From positions 4,278,001-4,342,000 of the forward strand of contig NZ_CP022188.1 of NCBI RefSeq assembly GCF_003111665.1: a stretch of 64,000 bases of DNA. The letters are read 5' to 3'. How positions within the stretch are numbered: the first letter of the stretch is position 1; each line of letters begins with the position of its first letter. The notes under the pieces were generated by a model that was not told the DNA's origin, searched no databases, and was given only the letters and a program-made list of their open reading frames with translations. The position numbers were made by a program, and so were the translations under genes. Positions 1-11,420 of this stretch are shown piece after piece. The stretch is from Parazoarcus communis (GTDB lineage Bacteria; Pseudomonadota; Gammaproteobacteria; Burkholderiales; Rhodocyclaceae).

Positions 1-422
1 TAGCGGCCAGGCGCCTCTTCGGGCGAGCGGTCGACCAGACCGAAGCCGTCCAGGACCACCACGCGGGCAACCCTTGACGGCCGGATGCCGGCGTACATCA
101 GCGCCACGTTGCCGCCGAGGCTGTGACCGGCAAGACGCACCTCGCCGCTGGGCTGCAACTGCTCGAGAATCGAGTCCAGGTCGGCAAAGTAGTCCGGAAA
201 CCAGTAGGCGTCGCCACACCACTCACTGAGGCCGAATCCGCGCCAGTCGGGCGCAATGACATGCCAGTCGCCCTCGAGCTCATCGACAACAAACTGGAAT
301 GACGCGGACACATCCATCCATCCGTGAAGCAGAAAGAGACGAGGCGCACCTTCCCGCCCCCACTCTCGAACGTGGTAGCGCACACCCCGGACTTCGAGGA
401 AACGGCTTCGGCTTGATTTCAT
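1..422 (-). CDS. Alpha/beta-fold hydrolase, partial (3' end outside window)
   Basis: The protein begins MKSSRSRFLEVRGVRYHVRE and runs off the left edge after about 140 residues. It shows the alpha/beta-hydrolase pattern: an oxyanion-loop HGW near residue 34, a DWRGFG strand/turn, and the nucleophile elbow GHSLGG with Ser as the expected catalytic residue. The acid and His of the triad lie beyond the window. No signal peptide is visible, so it is probably cytoplasmic. The substrate cannot be told; esterases, haloalkane dehalogenase-like and C-C hydrolases share this fold. It is divergent from the GGDEF/EAL gene, with 68 bp between the starts. Confidence 0.75.
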   Translation of the reverse strand, partial: MKSSRSRFLEVRGVRYHVREWGREGAPRLFLLHGWMDVSASFQFVVDELEGDWHVIAPDWRGFGLSEWCGDAYWFPDYFADLDSILEQLQPSGEVRLAGHSLGGNVALMYAGIRPSRVARVVVLDGFGLVDRSPEEAPGR

Positions 423-490
423 GCTGCGATGATAGCAAATGACGCCCTCTCGTCGCGCGCAGGCGATGTCGCTTCGATATACTTCGCGCC

Positions 491-3400
491 ATGTTCGCCC
501 CCCCATCCCGGCTTGCAGCCCTCGCCTTCGCCTATACCTTCGCCGGCTGGCTTGCGCTTCAGCTTGCCGTCCCGCCCGGCTATGCAGCCCCCTTCTATCC
601 TGCGGCAGGCATTGCACTCACCGGCCTGCTGATTTTCGGCTACCGGCTCTGGCCCGCGATCTTTCTCGGCTCCCTGCTGGTCAATCTGTACGCACAGATG
701 CAGAGCGGCGGGCCCGAGTCCATCGGGTGGGCGCTCGCGCTCGTCCCCTTTGGCGCCGTGATTCAGGCTGTATTCGGCGCGTGGCTGGCACAGCGAATGA
801 TCGGCTTCCCGAATCCATTGGGGTCGCCGCGGCAGATCCTGCGCTTTCTCGGCGTGGTTGCGCCGGTAAGCAGCCTGGTCAGCCCCTCTTTGGCCATACC
901 GCTGCTGTATGCCTCGGGCAGCATTGGCGCCGACGACCTTGCCTTCAGTTGGTGGAACTGGTGGATCGGCGACGCCGTTGGCGTCATCATCGCCGCGCCG
1001 GTGATGTTCGTGCTCTTTGCTCAGCCTGCCGAAGACTGGCGCTCGCGCAGACTTGGCGTCATCGTGCCCCTCGGCATCGCCATCGCACTGCTTGCCTTCG
1101 CCTTTCACAATGTCCGCAACTGGGAAGCCCTGCGGGTACAGACCCAGTTCAACCGCGATGTCGAGCACGTCGCCAGCGGGGTGCGCAAACGCCTCGAAGT
1201 ACAGATCGACATGATGCAGTCGATCGAGCGCCTGATGGTCGTCAGCGAGGACGTGACCCGCACCGAGTTTCACGAGTTCGTCACCCCATGGCTCAAGCGC
1301 TACCCGGGAACACAGAACTTTGGGTGGAATCCCGTCGTCCGCCATGCCGACAGAATGCGCTTCGAACAGTCAGTTCAGAACGCGGGCCAGCGCGACTTCC
1401 GAATTCTTGGACGTGATGCCGAAGGGCGTACGTTTCCAGCAGAGGAAGCCGAGGAGTACTTTCCGATCACCTATGTCGAACCGTTGGCTGCCAACCAGAG
1501 CGCACTCGGCCTCGACCCCACGTCCCTGCCGACGACCGCCAGAGCGATAGACGCTTCGCGGCGCTCCGGAATGCCGGTTGCCTCGGAGGCAATCCGCCTG
1601 GTGCAGGAGGAGCAGGTTCAGCGTGGCGTCGTCGTCTATCTCGCGGCATTTGGCAAAGCGAGGGGCGCTGTTCAGCCACGACCACTTCTCGGGGTGGTTT
1701 CCGGTGCCTTCCGCATGGACGACTCAATAACCACGGCACAAGAGCTGGCAAAACGCACGGGTATCGAACTGTGCCTGATCGATGCCGACGGCAGCCCCGG
1801 CAATCGCCGCCTCTCCGGCGAGCCAGGCTGCGAAACCGACGCCTGGCTGGGCAAGGAGGTGCGCCGGGCGCTGCCCATCCTGTTTGCCGCGCGCAACTGG
1901 GAGCTGCGCCTGAGTGCGACGCCCGAGTACATCGCCGGCATGCGCAGCTGGGCTGCATGGAGCACGGTTGCCGTGGGGCTGCTCGCGGTCGGCATGCTGG
2001 GCGCGTTTCTGCTGATCACGACGGGGAACACGCGGCGAATTGCCCGGCTGGTTGACCGGCGCACCGAAGAGCTGAAAACCGCAAGCGACAGCTTGCGTGC
2101 CCAGCAGGACGCACTCGCCGAAGCACAGCGCATCGCACGGCTGGGTAGCTGGGAAGTCGGCAGTGATGGCCGAACGCTTCAGGTATCTGACGAGCTTCAT
2201 CAGGTCCTGAACTGCGACGCCACATCGCTTGCCACGCTCGCCGATCTCGTTGCCTGTGTTGCGGAATCCGACCGCGAACGGCTGCAGGTGGCCATCGCAC
2301 GCGCGACGGAGAAACCTGGGCGGATCACCCTCGATTGCAACCTCGCCGCATCGCCTTCGCACGTGCTGCAATTTCAGATCGAAAGTACGCCGGACGGTGA
2401 CAGTCTGCACGAGCTCAGAGGCACCGTTCAGGACGTCAGTGCCGAGCGCGAGGCCGAAGCCCACATCCAGTATCTCGCCCATTTCGACCCGCTTACCGGA
2501 TTACCGAACCGCAGCGCCTGGATGAATCAGGCGCAAACAGCACTGATCTCGGCACATCGAAACGGGGACCTCCTCGGCATCCTGTTCCTCGATCTGGACA
2601 ACTTCAAGACCGTCAACGACTCGCTCGGCCACCCCGTCGGCGATCGCCTGCTGGCGGCCGTTGCGCGGCGCCTGGCCGGGTGCCTGCGTGAAGAGGACAT
2701 TCTTGCCCGCCTTGGTGGTGACGAGTTCGTCGCCTTGTTGCCACGCCTGCCGCACTCGGACGATGCCGCACAGGTTGCGCGCAAACTGATTGACGTGCTC
2801 GCAGCCCCGATTCACATCGACGATCACGAGCTGTCCACATCGGTCAGCATCGGCATCGCCCTCTACCCGGCCGACGGCGAGGATGTAGACACCCTGCTCA
2901 AGCATGCGGATACGGCGATGTACGGCGCCAAGGCCGCGGGCCGCAACCACTACGAGTTCTTCGTGCCCGACATGAACGCGCGCGCTTTCGAGCGGCTCAT
3001 GCTGGAGAACGCGCTGCGTCGGGGTATCGAGCGCAATGAACTGGTGCTGCACTATCAGCCGCAGATCGAAGCCCGCAGTGGGCAGGTCAATGGTTGCGAG
3101 GCGCTGGTGCGCTGGAACCATCCCGATCTCGGCCTGGTGCCGCCGTTGCAGTTCATCCCCATTGCGGAAGACTCCGGTCTGATCGGGCCGCTTGGCGAAT
3201 GGGTGCTGCGCGAGGCCTGCCGCCAGCAGGCGCAATGGCAAAACGGCTCGATGAGCGAGCTGCGGATGGCAATCAACATATCCGCCCTTCAGTTTCTCAA
3301 GCCCGACTTCGTCGATACGGTGAAACGCGCGCTTGCCGACACTGGCGCGAATCCGCACCGGATCGAACTCGAGATTACCGAAAGTGCGCTGATGCAGCCG

Positions 3401-3769
3401 GGTGCGGCACTGACCGGACGACTGCTGCAGTTGCGCGACATGGGGCTGACGCTGGCGCTGGACGATTTCGGCACCGGCTACTCCTGCCTGGCCTATCTCA
3501 AGCGCCTGCCAATCCGGCGCCTGAAGATCGACCATTCCTTCGTCAAGGACCTGCCCGGCGACCAGGAAGACGCCGCGGTGACCTCTGCCACGCTGTCGCT
3601 GGCGCGCGACCTCGGTCTCGAAGTGGTTGCCGAAGGTGTCGAAACCGTCGAGCAGCGTGACTACCTGCTTGCCCGCGGCTGCCATTCACTGCAGGGCTTC
3701 ATGTACTCCAGGCCGCTCACCATCGCAGACTTCGAAGCCTGGACCGAAGCCAGACGGCAGCCGGCCTGA
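491..3769 (+). CDS. Membrane-bound MASE1-CHASE-PAS-GGDEF-EAL cyclic-di-GMP protein
   Basis: A 1092-residue bifunctional c-di-GMP signalling protein. Residues about 1-215 form a multi-helix MASE1-like membrane module. A CHASE-type periplasmic sensor region spans roughly 230-430. A transmembrane helix near 487-508 and a coiled linker lead to a PAS-like domain (about 545-650). The GGDEF domain keeps an intact GGDEF signature near residue 742, and the EAL domain starts around residue 870 (EALVRW), with later DDFGTGYS and KIDHSFV motifs. Both catalytic signatures look complete, so it could make and degrade c-di-GMP; which dominates cannot be read from sequence. The CHASE ligand is unknown. The gene stands alone and its 3' end abuts the terminator of clpB. 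Confidence 0.9.
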   Translation: MFAPPSRLAALAFAYTFAGWLALQLAVPPGYAAPFYPAAGIALTGLLIFGYRLWPAIFLGSLLVNLYAQMQSGGPESIGWALALVPFGAVIQAVFGAWLAQRMIGFPNPLGSPRQILRFLGVVAPVSSLVSPSLAIPLLYASGSIGADDLAFSWWNWWIGDAVGVIIAAPVMFVLFAQPAEDWRSRRLGVIVPLGIAIALLAFAFHNVRNWEALRVQTQFNRDVEHVASGVRKRLEVQIDMMQSIERLMVVSEDVTRTEFHEFVTPWLKRYPGTQNFGWNPVVRHADRMRFEQSVQNAGQRDFRILGRDAEGRTFPAEEAEEYFPITYVEPLAANQSALGLDPTSLPTTARAIDASRRSGMPVASEAIRLVQEEQVQRGVVVYLAAFGKARGAVQPRPLLGVVSGAFRMDDSITTAQELAKRTGIELCLIDADGSPGNRRLSGEPGCETDAWLGKEVRRALPILFAARNWELRLSATPEYIAGMRSWAAWSTVAVGLLAVGMLGAFLLITTGNTRRIARLVDRRTEELKTASDSLRAQQDALAEAQRIARLGSWEVGSDGRTLQVSDELHQVLNCDATSLATLADLVACVAESDRERLQVAIARATEKPGRITLDCNLAASPSHVLQFQIESTPDGDSLHELRGTVQDVSAEREAEAHIQYLAHFDPLTGLPNRSAWMNQAQTALISAHRNGDLLGILFLDLDNFKTVNDSLGHPVGDRLLAAVARRLAGCLREEDILARLGGDEFVALLPRLPHSDDAAQVARKLIDVLAAPIHIDDHELSTSVSIGIALYPADGEDVDTLLKHADTAMYGAKAAGRNHYEFFVPDMNARAFERLMLENALRRGIERNELVLHYQPQIEARSGQVNGCEALVRWNHPDLGLVPPLQFIPIAEDSGLIGPLGEWVLREACRQQAQWQNGSMSELRMAINISALQFLKPDFVDTVKRALADTGANPHRIELEITESALMQPGAALTGRLLQLRDMGLTLALDDFGTGYSCLAYLKRLPIRRLKIDHSFVKDLPGDQEDAAVTSATLSLARDLGLEVVAEGVETVEQRDYLLARGCHSLQGFMYSRPLTIADFEAWTEARRQPA

Positions 3770-3772
3770 ACG

Positions 3773-3805
3773 AAAAAATGCCCGCGCCGGCAAACCGGGC
3801 GGGCA
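3773..3805 (-). terminator. Intrinsic terminator of clpB
   Basis: Read on the minus strand, a GC-rich stem (TGCCCG pairing with CGGGCA, extended by CCGG/CCGG around a 4-nt loop, 3779-3805) is followed at once by TTTTTT. On the plus strand there is no T-run after the stem, so it serves the leftward clpB transcript, not the GGDEF/EAL gene ending at 3769. Confidence 0.75.
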
Positions 3806-3822
3806 CTTCGGTATGGGGTTCA

Positions 3823-3846
3823 GGCGGACGCGATCGCGCGTCCGCC
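3823..3846 (-). other. Perfect 10-bp inverted repeat in the clpB 3' region
   Basis: GGCGGACGCG and CGCGTCCGCC flank the loop ATCG, between the clpB stop and its terminator. It has no T-tract. It may stabilise the mRNA 3' end or act with the hairpin at 3779-3805. Confidence 0.5.
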
Positions 3847-3856
3847 CTGCCCCGTC

Positions 3857-6439
<2,583 letters not shown>

Positions 6440-6473
6440 GGCTGACATCCTTGGTGAATTCGGGTTGAGTCTT

Positions 6474-6501
6474 ATGTGGGGCGCATCCTTTGTGCTTCAA
6501 G
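6474..6501 (-). promoter_or_regulatory. Heat-shock (sigma-32) promoter of clpB
   Basis: On the minus strand CTTGAAG (6501-6495), a 13-nt spacer, then CCCCACAT (6481-6474). This agrees closely with the RpoH consensus CTTGAAA and CCCCATNT with its usual 11-16 nt spacing, and lies 35-60 nt upstream of the clpB start. Confidence 0.85.
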
Positions 6502-6610
6502 CCCCCTGACGCGAAACTTGCGGCCAAAACAGCAAACGCGCTACCCGAATCGGGGCGTCTGTGCACGGACAGGACGACGAGGACACCGGCCCGCGCACTT
6601 GCGACCAGAC

Positions 6611-8677
6611 CTACCCTGCCCTGCGCAGCGCCAGCACCTCAGCCCCCGCCCAATGGCAACGAACCCTGTGCCCGCCACCCATGCTCTGCTCGGCCGGATA
6701 GGCTGCACGACAGATGTCGCTGGCAAGCGGGCAGCGTGGATGGAAATGGCAACCTGCAGGCGGGTCCAGCGGCGAGGGCAAGTCGGCGGCGACGGTCATT
6801 ACCGGCTGGTGGGCGTCGACACCGGCACTGACCTTCGGCACCGCCGCAAGCAGGGCACGGGTGTAAGGATGTGCCGGTGCGCCGAGTACGCGCGCCGCCG
6901 GGCCGTGCTCGACGATGCGGCCGAGATACATCACCGCCACCTCGTCGGCCAGATACTCGACCACAGCGAGGTTGTGGGTGATGAACAGATAGGCCAGTCC
7001 AAGCTCCTGCTGCAGTTCGCGCATCAGGTTCAGCAACTGTGCCTGCACCGAGACGTCGAGCGCACTGGTCGGCTCGTCGCAGACAATGACTTTCGGCGAC
7101 ACGGCCAGCGCCCGCGCAATCGCAATGCGCTGGCGCTGACCGCCGGAGAACTCATGGGGATAGCGCCAGCGCATGGAGGGTGACAGGCCGATACGGTCCA
7201 GCAGGGCATCCACCGTCTTGCGCCGTGATGCGGCATCGCCCGCCACACCGAGACTGAGCATGCCCTCCTCGATGATTTCCCCGATCCGAAGGCGCGGATT
7301 GAGCGATGCGAACGGGTCCTGAAACACCATCTGCACGCCGCGTCGCATCGGCATCAAGGCGTCGCGTGAGAGGCCGGTCTGGCGCTCGCCGTTGTAGAAA
7401 ACCGCGCCGCCCGTGCTCTGGTTCAACTGCAGGATGGCCTTGCCCACGGTGGTCTTGCCACAGCCGGACTCTCCCACCAGCGCCACCGTGTGCCCCGCAC
7501 TCAGGGCCAGGCTGACGCCATCGACAGCCCGCACCTGCCCGACGACCCTGCGCAACAGCCCCTTGCGCACCGGAAAATGGACTTCGAGGTCGCGCACCTC
7601 GATCAGTGGCGCCCCCTCAATTCGCGCTGCAGGCGCAGCGTCGCCGGCCTCCGCCCGGTGCAGGGGGCGCGGCACGCTGACGCCGTCGTAAAGATGGCAG
7701 CGCACGGTCTGCGCGCCGATCTGCTGCCAGCCGGGCGATTCGTCGTCGCAGCGGTCAAACGCCTGCGGGCAGCGATCGGCGAAGCGGCAACCGACGAAAT
7801 CCTGATCGAGCGCAGGCACGCCTCCAACCGGCGCATCGAGCATGGTGCCGCGGCGCGCACCGTCGGGCAGCGCCGCGAACAGCTTGCGTGCATAGGGATG
7901 AAGTGGCGTGCTGAAAAAGGCCTGGCGCGGACCGGTCTCAACCAGCTCGCCGGCGTACATCACCCCTACCCTGTGGGCCATCCGCGCCACCACACCGAGA
8001 TCGTGCGTGATCAGCAGCATGGCCATGCCGCGTTCTGCCTGCAGCCCCGCCAGCAGATCGAGCACCTGAGCCTGGATGGTCACATCGAGGGCAGTTGTCG
8101 GCTCATCGGCAATCAGCAGTTCGGGGCGACCGGCCAGCGCCATCGCAATCATCACCCGCTGCTTCATGCCGCCGGAGAACTGGAAGGGGTAGTCGTCGAG
8201 CCGGGCATCGGCACCGGGAATCCCCACGGATTCGAGCAGCAGCCGGGCCTCGGCACGGGCCTCGGCGCCGCGCAGCTTGCGGTGCAGTTGCAGGGCTTCG
8301 CCGATCTGGTCGCCGATCGTCATGACCGGATTGAGACTGGTGGCGGGCTCCTGGAAGATCATGCCGATACGCCCGCCGCGTACCGAACGCATCCGCGTTT
8401 CGGGCAGCCGCAGCAGGTCGTCGCCGGCCAGACCGAGCTCGCCCCCGTCAATTCTGGCAGCGTCGGGCAGAAGACGGCTGATCGCAAGCGCCGTCATCGA
8501 CTTGCCGCAGCCGGATTCACCGAGCAGGGCAAAGGTCTCGCCTGCGGCAATCGAAAAGCTGATGCCGTCAACCGGACGGACATCTCCGCCGGCGGCACGA
8601 ATGGCCACCTTGAGCGCGCGCACGTCGAGCAGGGGCGCCGCGCCCGGGACAGATACATCGGGCGTCGTGCCACTCAT
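6611..8677 (-). CDS. Fused dual ATP-binding subunit of a peptide-type ABC transporter
   Basis: A 688-residue protein with two complete nucleotide-binding domains of the Dpp/Opp/Gsi/Yej type. NBD1 has Walker A GESGCGKS near residue 55, an ABC signature FSGGMKQR and Walker [16 protein letters not shown]2 starts near residue 360 with [16 protein letters not shown] and [12 protein letters not shown]. Each ends in the cysteine-containing C-terminal tail of oligopeptide ATPases (GCRFADRCP and GCHFHPRCP). It would energise import of peptides or related solutes. No binding protein or permease gene lies beside it, so its partners must be encoded elsewhere. The start lacks a good ribosome-binding site and lies just beyond the slyD terminator. 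Confidence 0.88.
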   Translation of the reverse strand: MSGTTPDVSVPGAAPLLDVRALKVAIRAAGGDVRPVDGISFSIAAGETFALLGESGCGKSMTALAISRLLPDAARIDGGELGLAGDDLLRLPETRMRSVRGGRIGMIFQEPATSLNPVMTIGDQIGEALQLHRKLRGAEARAEARLLLESVGIPGADARLDDYPFQFSGGMKQRVMIAMALAGRPELLIADEPTTALDVTIQAQVLDLLAGLQAERGMAMLLITHDLGVVARMAHRVGVMYAGELVETGPRQAFFSTPLHPYARKLFAALPDGARRGTMLDAPVGGVPALDQDFVGCRFADRCPQAFDRCDDESPGWQQIGAQTVRCHLYDGVSVPRPLHRAEAGDAAPAARIEGAPLIEVRDLEVHFPVRKGLLRRVVGQVRAVDGVSLALSAGHTVALVGESGCGKTTVGKAILQLNQSTGGAVFYNGERQTGLSRDALMPMRRGVQMVFQDPFASLNPRLRIGEIIEEGMLSLGVAGDAASRRKTVDALLDRIGLSPSMRWRYPHEFSGGQRQRIAIARALAVSPKVIVCDEPTSALDVSVQAQLLNLMRELQQELGLAYLFITHNLAVVEYLADEVAVMYLGRIVEHGPAARVLGAPAHPYTRALLAAVPKVSAGVDAHQPVMTVAADLPSPLDPPAGCHFHPRCPLASDICRAAYPAEQSMGGGHRVRCHWAGAEVLALRRAG

Positions 8678-8705
8678 TCAGGGGGGGCCATCCGGAAGCA
8701 GATAT

Positions 8706-8728
8706 GAAAAGGGCCGCTACCGCGGCCC
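8706..8728 (-). terminator. Intrinsic terminator after slyD
   Basis: On the minus strand GGGCCGC, loop GGTA, GCGGCCC, then TTTTC. It separates the bcp-slyD transcript from the ABC ATPase gene. The T-run is short, so read-through is possible. Confidence 0.65.
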
Positions 8729-8737
8729 GTCAGACGA

Positions 8738-9223
8738 TCAGTGATGATGTCCGCCAGCACCATGGACGTGTCCATGGCCAATCTCTTCTTCGGTACCGGC
8801 ACGCACTTCGGCCACCGTCACGTCGAAGATCAGCGCCACGCCAGCCAGCGGATGGTTGCCATCGACCACGACCTTGCCTTCGGCAATGTCGGTAATGCGG
8901 TAGATGATTTCTTCCTCGCCGTCTTCGCTCACGCGCTCGAAGGACATGCCGACTTCGATGTTGTCCGGGAAGAGCTTTGCATCTTCCACCAGCACCAGTT
9001 CTTCGTCGTAGTCACCGAAAGCGTCTTCGGGTTGCAGCTTGATCTTGAAGTTCTCGCCTACTTTCTTGCCGTGCAGGGCTTCTTCCAGCGTCGGGAAGAT
9101 GCCGTCGTAACCACCATGGAGATAAACCAGCGGATGCTGACCATCGTCGATCACCGCACCGTCCGGGTCGGTCACGGTGTACTTGAGGGTGACGACGCTG
9201 TTCTTTGCAATTTCCGTTTGCAT
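8738..9223 (-). CDS. slyD: FKBP-type peptidyl-prolyl isomerase SlyD
   Basis: A 161-residue cytoplasmic prolyl cis-trans isomerase and chaperone. The FKBP core (residues about 1-65 and 125-145) contains the SlyD-like stretch DGAVIDDG, and the insert-in-flap chaperone domain lies between. The C-terminus is His-rich (GHGHVHGAGGHHH), matching the metal-binding tail that lets SlyD feed nickel to hydrogenase maturation, although this tail is short and lacks cysteines. It starts one base after the bcp stop, so the two are translated from one message, closed by the hairpin at 8706-8728. Confidence 0.9.
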   Translation of the reverse strand: MQTEIAKNSVVTLKYTVTDPDGAVIDDGQHPLVYLHGGYDGIFPTLEEALHGKKVGENFKIKLQPEDAFGDYDEELVLVEDAKLFPDNIEVGMSFERVSEDGEEEIIYRITDIAEGKVVVDGNHPLAGVALIFDVTVAEVRAGTEEEIGHGHVHGAGGHHH

Positions 9224-9224
9224 G

Positions 9225-9695
9225 CTATGTATCCAGTTCCTTGACCAATTTTAGAACCGCAGCCACATGGCCGCGGGGCGTGACATCACGGAGCACGTGA
9301 CGGATGACACCCTGTTTGTCGATGACGAAGGTTGTCCGCGCCACGCCCATCTTCTTTACCCCGTCGACTTCCCTGGCCTGCCACACATCGTAAAGACGCG
9401 CGACCTCGGCATCGGTATCGGAGAGCAGCCGGACGGACAGTCCGTGCTGATCGCGAAACTCGGCATGCGTCAGGGCGTCGTCGGGACTGACACCCACGAT
9501 GATGCAGTCGCGACGGACGAATTCGTCTTCATGGTCACTGAAGTCGGCCGCCTGAAGCGTGCACCCCGGAGTGTTGTCACGCGGGTAAAAATAGAGAATC
9601 ACACGCTGCCTGCCGCGCGTGGACAGGAGGTCGAAAGTCTCCATATCCGCGTCCGGCAAGGTGAAAGCGGGGGCAGTGTCTCCGCTCTGAAGCAT
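9225..9695 (-). CDS. bcp: Bcp/PrxQ-type thiol peroxidase (1-Cys form)
   Basis: A 156-residue peroxiredoxin reducing H2O2 and organic peroxides. The peroxidatic cysteine is in the motif YPRDNTPGCT. In E. coli Bcp the resolving Cys lies five residues later; here that position is Ala (TPGCTLQAADF), so a second thiol must come from elsewhere (C68-region Cys in RRDCIIVG, glutathione or a partner). The reading frame stays open about 70 codons upstream, but AGGGAG ends 5 nt before this ATG and the family N-terminus begins here (MLQSGDTAPAF). It forms an operon with slyD. Confidence 0.9.
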   Translation of the reverse strand: MLQSGDTAPAFTLPDADMETFDLLSTRGRQRVILYFYPRDNTPGCTLQAADFSDHEDEFVRRDCIIVGVSPDDALTHAEFRDQHGLSVRLLSDTDAEVARLYDVWQAREVDGVKKMGVARTTFVIDKQGVIRHVLRDVTPRGHVAAVLKLVKELDT

Positions 9696-9951
9696 GAATT
9701 CTCCCTGACGTTCAGCGGATTCTAGCGGAGTGGCGGTGCGAACTCTACCGGACTGTGATCGGGGCTCAACAAACATGATGTCGCTCCTTTCTGGTTTTGG
9801 CACGGCCAGGTGACGGAAATACGCACCTGAGTCATCAATAGCCCAGTCCTGCATCATGCTCAAGACGCAGTGCGTCATTCGCCGTTTGCTGATAAAGATT
9901 TGCACGCCGCACTTTACTGTTTAAAATTACAGCAACAATCAGGAGATGGCC
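9696..9951. other. Divergent intergenic region bcp/lexA
   Basis: 256 bp between the divergent bcp and lexA starts. It holds the LexA box at 9917-9932 on the lexA side. I see no gene and no clear promoter hexamers for bcp. Confidence 0.5.
9917..9932 (+). promoter_or_regulatory. LexA operator (SOS box)
   Basis: CTGTTTAAAATTACAG is a perfect CTGT-N8-ACAG site of the E. coli-type LexA consensus. It ends 19 bp before the lexA start, which implies autorepression. The LexA encoded here keeps a recognition helix close to that of E. coli ([10 protein letters not shown]), consistent with this operator. Confidence 0.9.
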
Positions 9952-10560
9952 ATGAGCACCCGCAGCGAACACCTGACTGCACGCCAGCAGGAAATACTCG
10001 ATTTCATCCGCCAGACCCTGGAGAGCGAGGGCCGCCCCCCCACCCGTCTCGAAGTGTGTACGGCTTTCGGTTTCCGCTCTCCCAATGCGGCAGAAACCCA
10101 TCTGCGCGCACTGGCCGCAAAAGGTGCCATTTTGCTCGAGGAAGGACGCGCCCGCGGCATCCGGCTGGCGCAGGCGCTGGGCCTGCCGCTGATCGGCCGG
10201 GTTGCGGCCGGTAGCCCGATCCTCGCCGCAGAGCATGTCGAAAAACGTTTCCAGCTCGACCCGGCGCTGTTCTCGCCCCGCGCCGACTACCTGTTGCGGG
10301 TGCGCGGCATGAGCATGCGCGACGCCGGCATTCTCGATGGCGACCTGATTGCAGTCCATCGGGCCGGCGAGGCGCGCAACGGCCAGATCGTGGTGGCCCG
10401 CATCGACGACGAGGTCACGGTCAAGACCTTGCAGCGCAAAGGCCGTACCGTGGAATTGCTGCCGGCAAACCCCGACTTCGAACCGATCGTGGTCGACCCT
10501 CAACGATCGCAACTTGTGATCGAAGGCATCATGGTCGGCCTGATCCGCAAGGACAACTGA
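9952..10560 (+). CDS. lexA: SOS-response repressor LexA
   Basis: A 202-residue repressor of DNA-damage genes that cuts itself when RecA filaments form. The N-terminal winged helix-turn-helix (residues 1-70) is followed by a peptidase S24 domain. The scissile Ala86-Gly87 bond (RVAAGSP), nucleophile Ser121 (RGMSMRD) and general-base Lys158 (DEVTVKTLQ) are all present, so self-cleavage should work. An ATG two codons upstream (9946) abuts AGGAG directly; the ATG at 9952 has a 6-nt spacing and is preferred. imuA and imuB follow in the same direction. Confidence 0.96.
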   Translation: MSTRSEHLTARQQEILDFIRQTLESEGRPPTRLEVCTAFGFRSPNAAETHLRALAAKGAILLEEGRARGIRLAQALGLPLIGRVAAGSPILAAEHVEKRFQLDPALFSPRADYLLRVRGMSMRDAGILDGDLIAVHRAGEARNGQIVVARIDDEVTVKTLQRKGRTVELLPANPDFEPIVVDPQRSQLVIEGIMVGLIRKDN

Positions 10561-10772
10561 GCACCGGGACGCGCTGCCCGCAAGTCTGCAGCCCGCCCCT
10601 GAAGACGCCGTTATGCCGGGGGGCGTTCTGCCCGGACAGCACGCCGTCCGGTTTGTGCCGCCCGGCGTCTGCCGCTATCCACCAGATGCTTCCGGACCAC
10701 ATGCTTATTCATTCCACGGACGCGCGCCGCACGACCCACCGACCGACATCGACCTGAGCACACGCTGCCGCC
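10561..10772 (+). other. lexA-imuA spacer with nested dyads
   Basis: 212 bp with no gene. It contains CCGGAC (10632-10637) pairing with GTCCGG (10646-10651), enclosed by GCCGGG (10615-10620) pairing with CCCGGC (10661-10666), and lacks a T-run. I found no second CTGT-N8-ACAG box, so imuA-imuB may depend on read-through from the lexA promoter or on a divergent operator. Confidence 0.35.
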
Positions 10773-11402
10773 ATGCCGACTCACACCGCACTTGCCACGC
10801 TTCCTGCCGGACTGGTCTGGCAGGGACGGCAACTCGCACATCAGGGTGGCCCGGTACTGCCGACAGGCCATGCCGCGCTTGATGCAGAGCTGCCCGGCGG
10901 CGGCTGGCCGGGCGCCGCGATGACCGAACTGCTGGCAGACCAGCCCGGTGTAGGCGAGCTTTCGCTGCTGATGCCGCTACTGCGCCAATCCGGACCGGCG
11001 CGCTGGCAGGTCTGGATTGCCCCGCCACAAATGCCTTATGCCCCGGCCCTCCATGCTGCCGGCGTCGATCTTGGATCGCTGCTGCTGCTGACCCCGGCCA
11101 CCGCCGGAGAAGCCGTCTGGGCCGCCCGCCAGGCGCTTGGCTCGGCCAGCTGCCATGTCGTGCTGGCGTGGCTGCCGCAGATCGACAGCGCCGGCCTGCG
11201 TCGCCTGCAACTGGCAGCCGAACAAGGCTCGACCCCGCTCTTCCTGTTCCGCGCACTGGCCACCGCAAGTCAGCCCTCACCGGCGCCGCTGCGGCTGGCG
11301 CTCTCGGCCCAGCAGGGTGCCTTGCGCATCGACCTGCTCAAGCGCAAGGGCCCGCTCGCACACGCCCCCGTTGTGCTGCCGCTGCACGGCGACCGGCCTT
11401 GA
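10773..11402 (+). CDS. imuA: ImuA, RecA/SulA-like translesion-mutagenesis accessory protein
   Basis: A 209-residue member of the ImuA family (RecA-like core, formerly annotated SulA-like). In other proteobacteria it acts with ImuB and the DnaE2 polymerase in damage-induced mutagenesis. Visible family features are the GHAALDAELPGGGWP segment after a short N-terminal region and TELLADQPGVGE, where a RecA Walker A would lie but the GKT is degenerate. It precedes imuB by 18 bp, which supports the call. Position behind lexA implies SOS control. Confidence 0.85.
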   Translation: MPTHTALATLPAGLVWQGRQLAHQGGPVLPTGHAALDAELPGGGWPGAAMTELLADQPGVGELSLLMPLLRQSGPARWQVWIAPPQMPYAPALHAAGVDLGSLLLLTPATAGEAVWAARQALGSASCHVVLAWLPQIDSAGLRRLQLAAEQGSTPLFLFRALATASQPSPAPLRLALSAQQGALRIDLLKRKGPLAHAPVVLPLHGDRP

Positions 11403-11420
11403 CTCCGCAGGCATCCCGAC

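Noticed and set aside
9696..9905. 70-codon N-terminal extension of bcp
   Set aside because: Not matching the family, and a good ribosome-binding site marks the internal ATG.
10615..10666. Nested dyads between lexA and imuA as an intrinsic terminator
   Set aside because: No T-run follows, and lexA and imuA are probably co-expressed.
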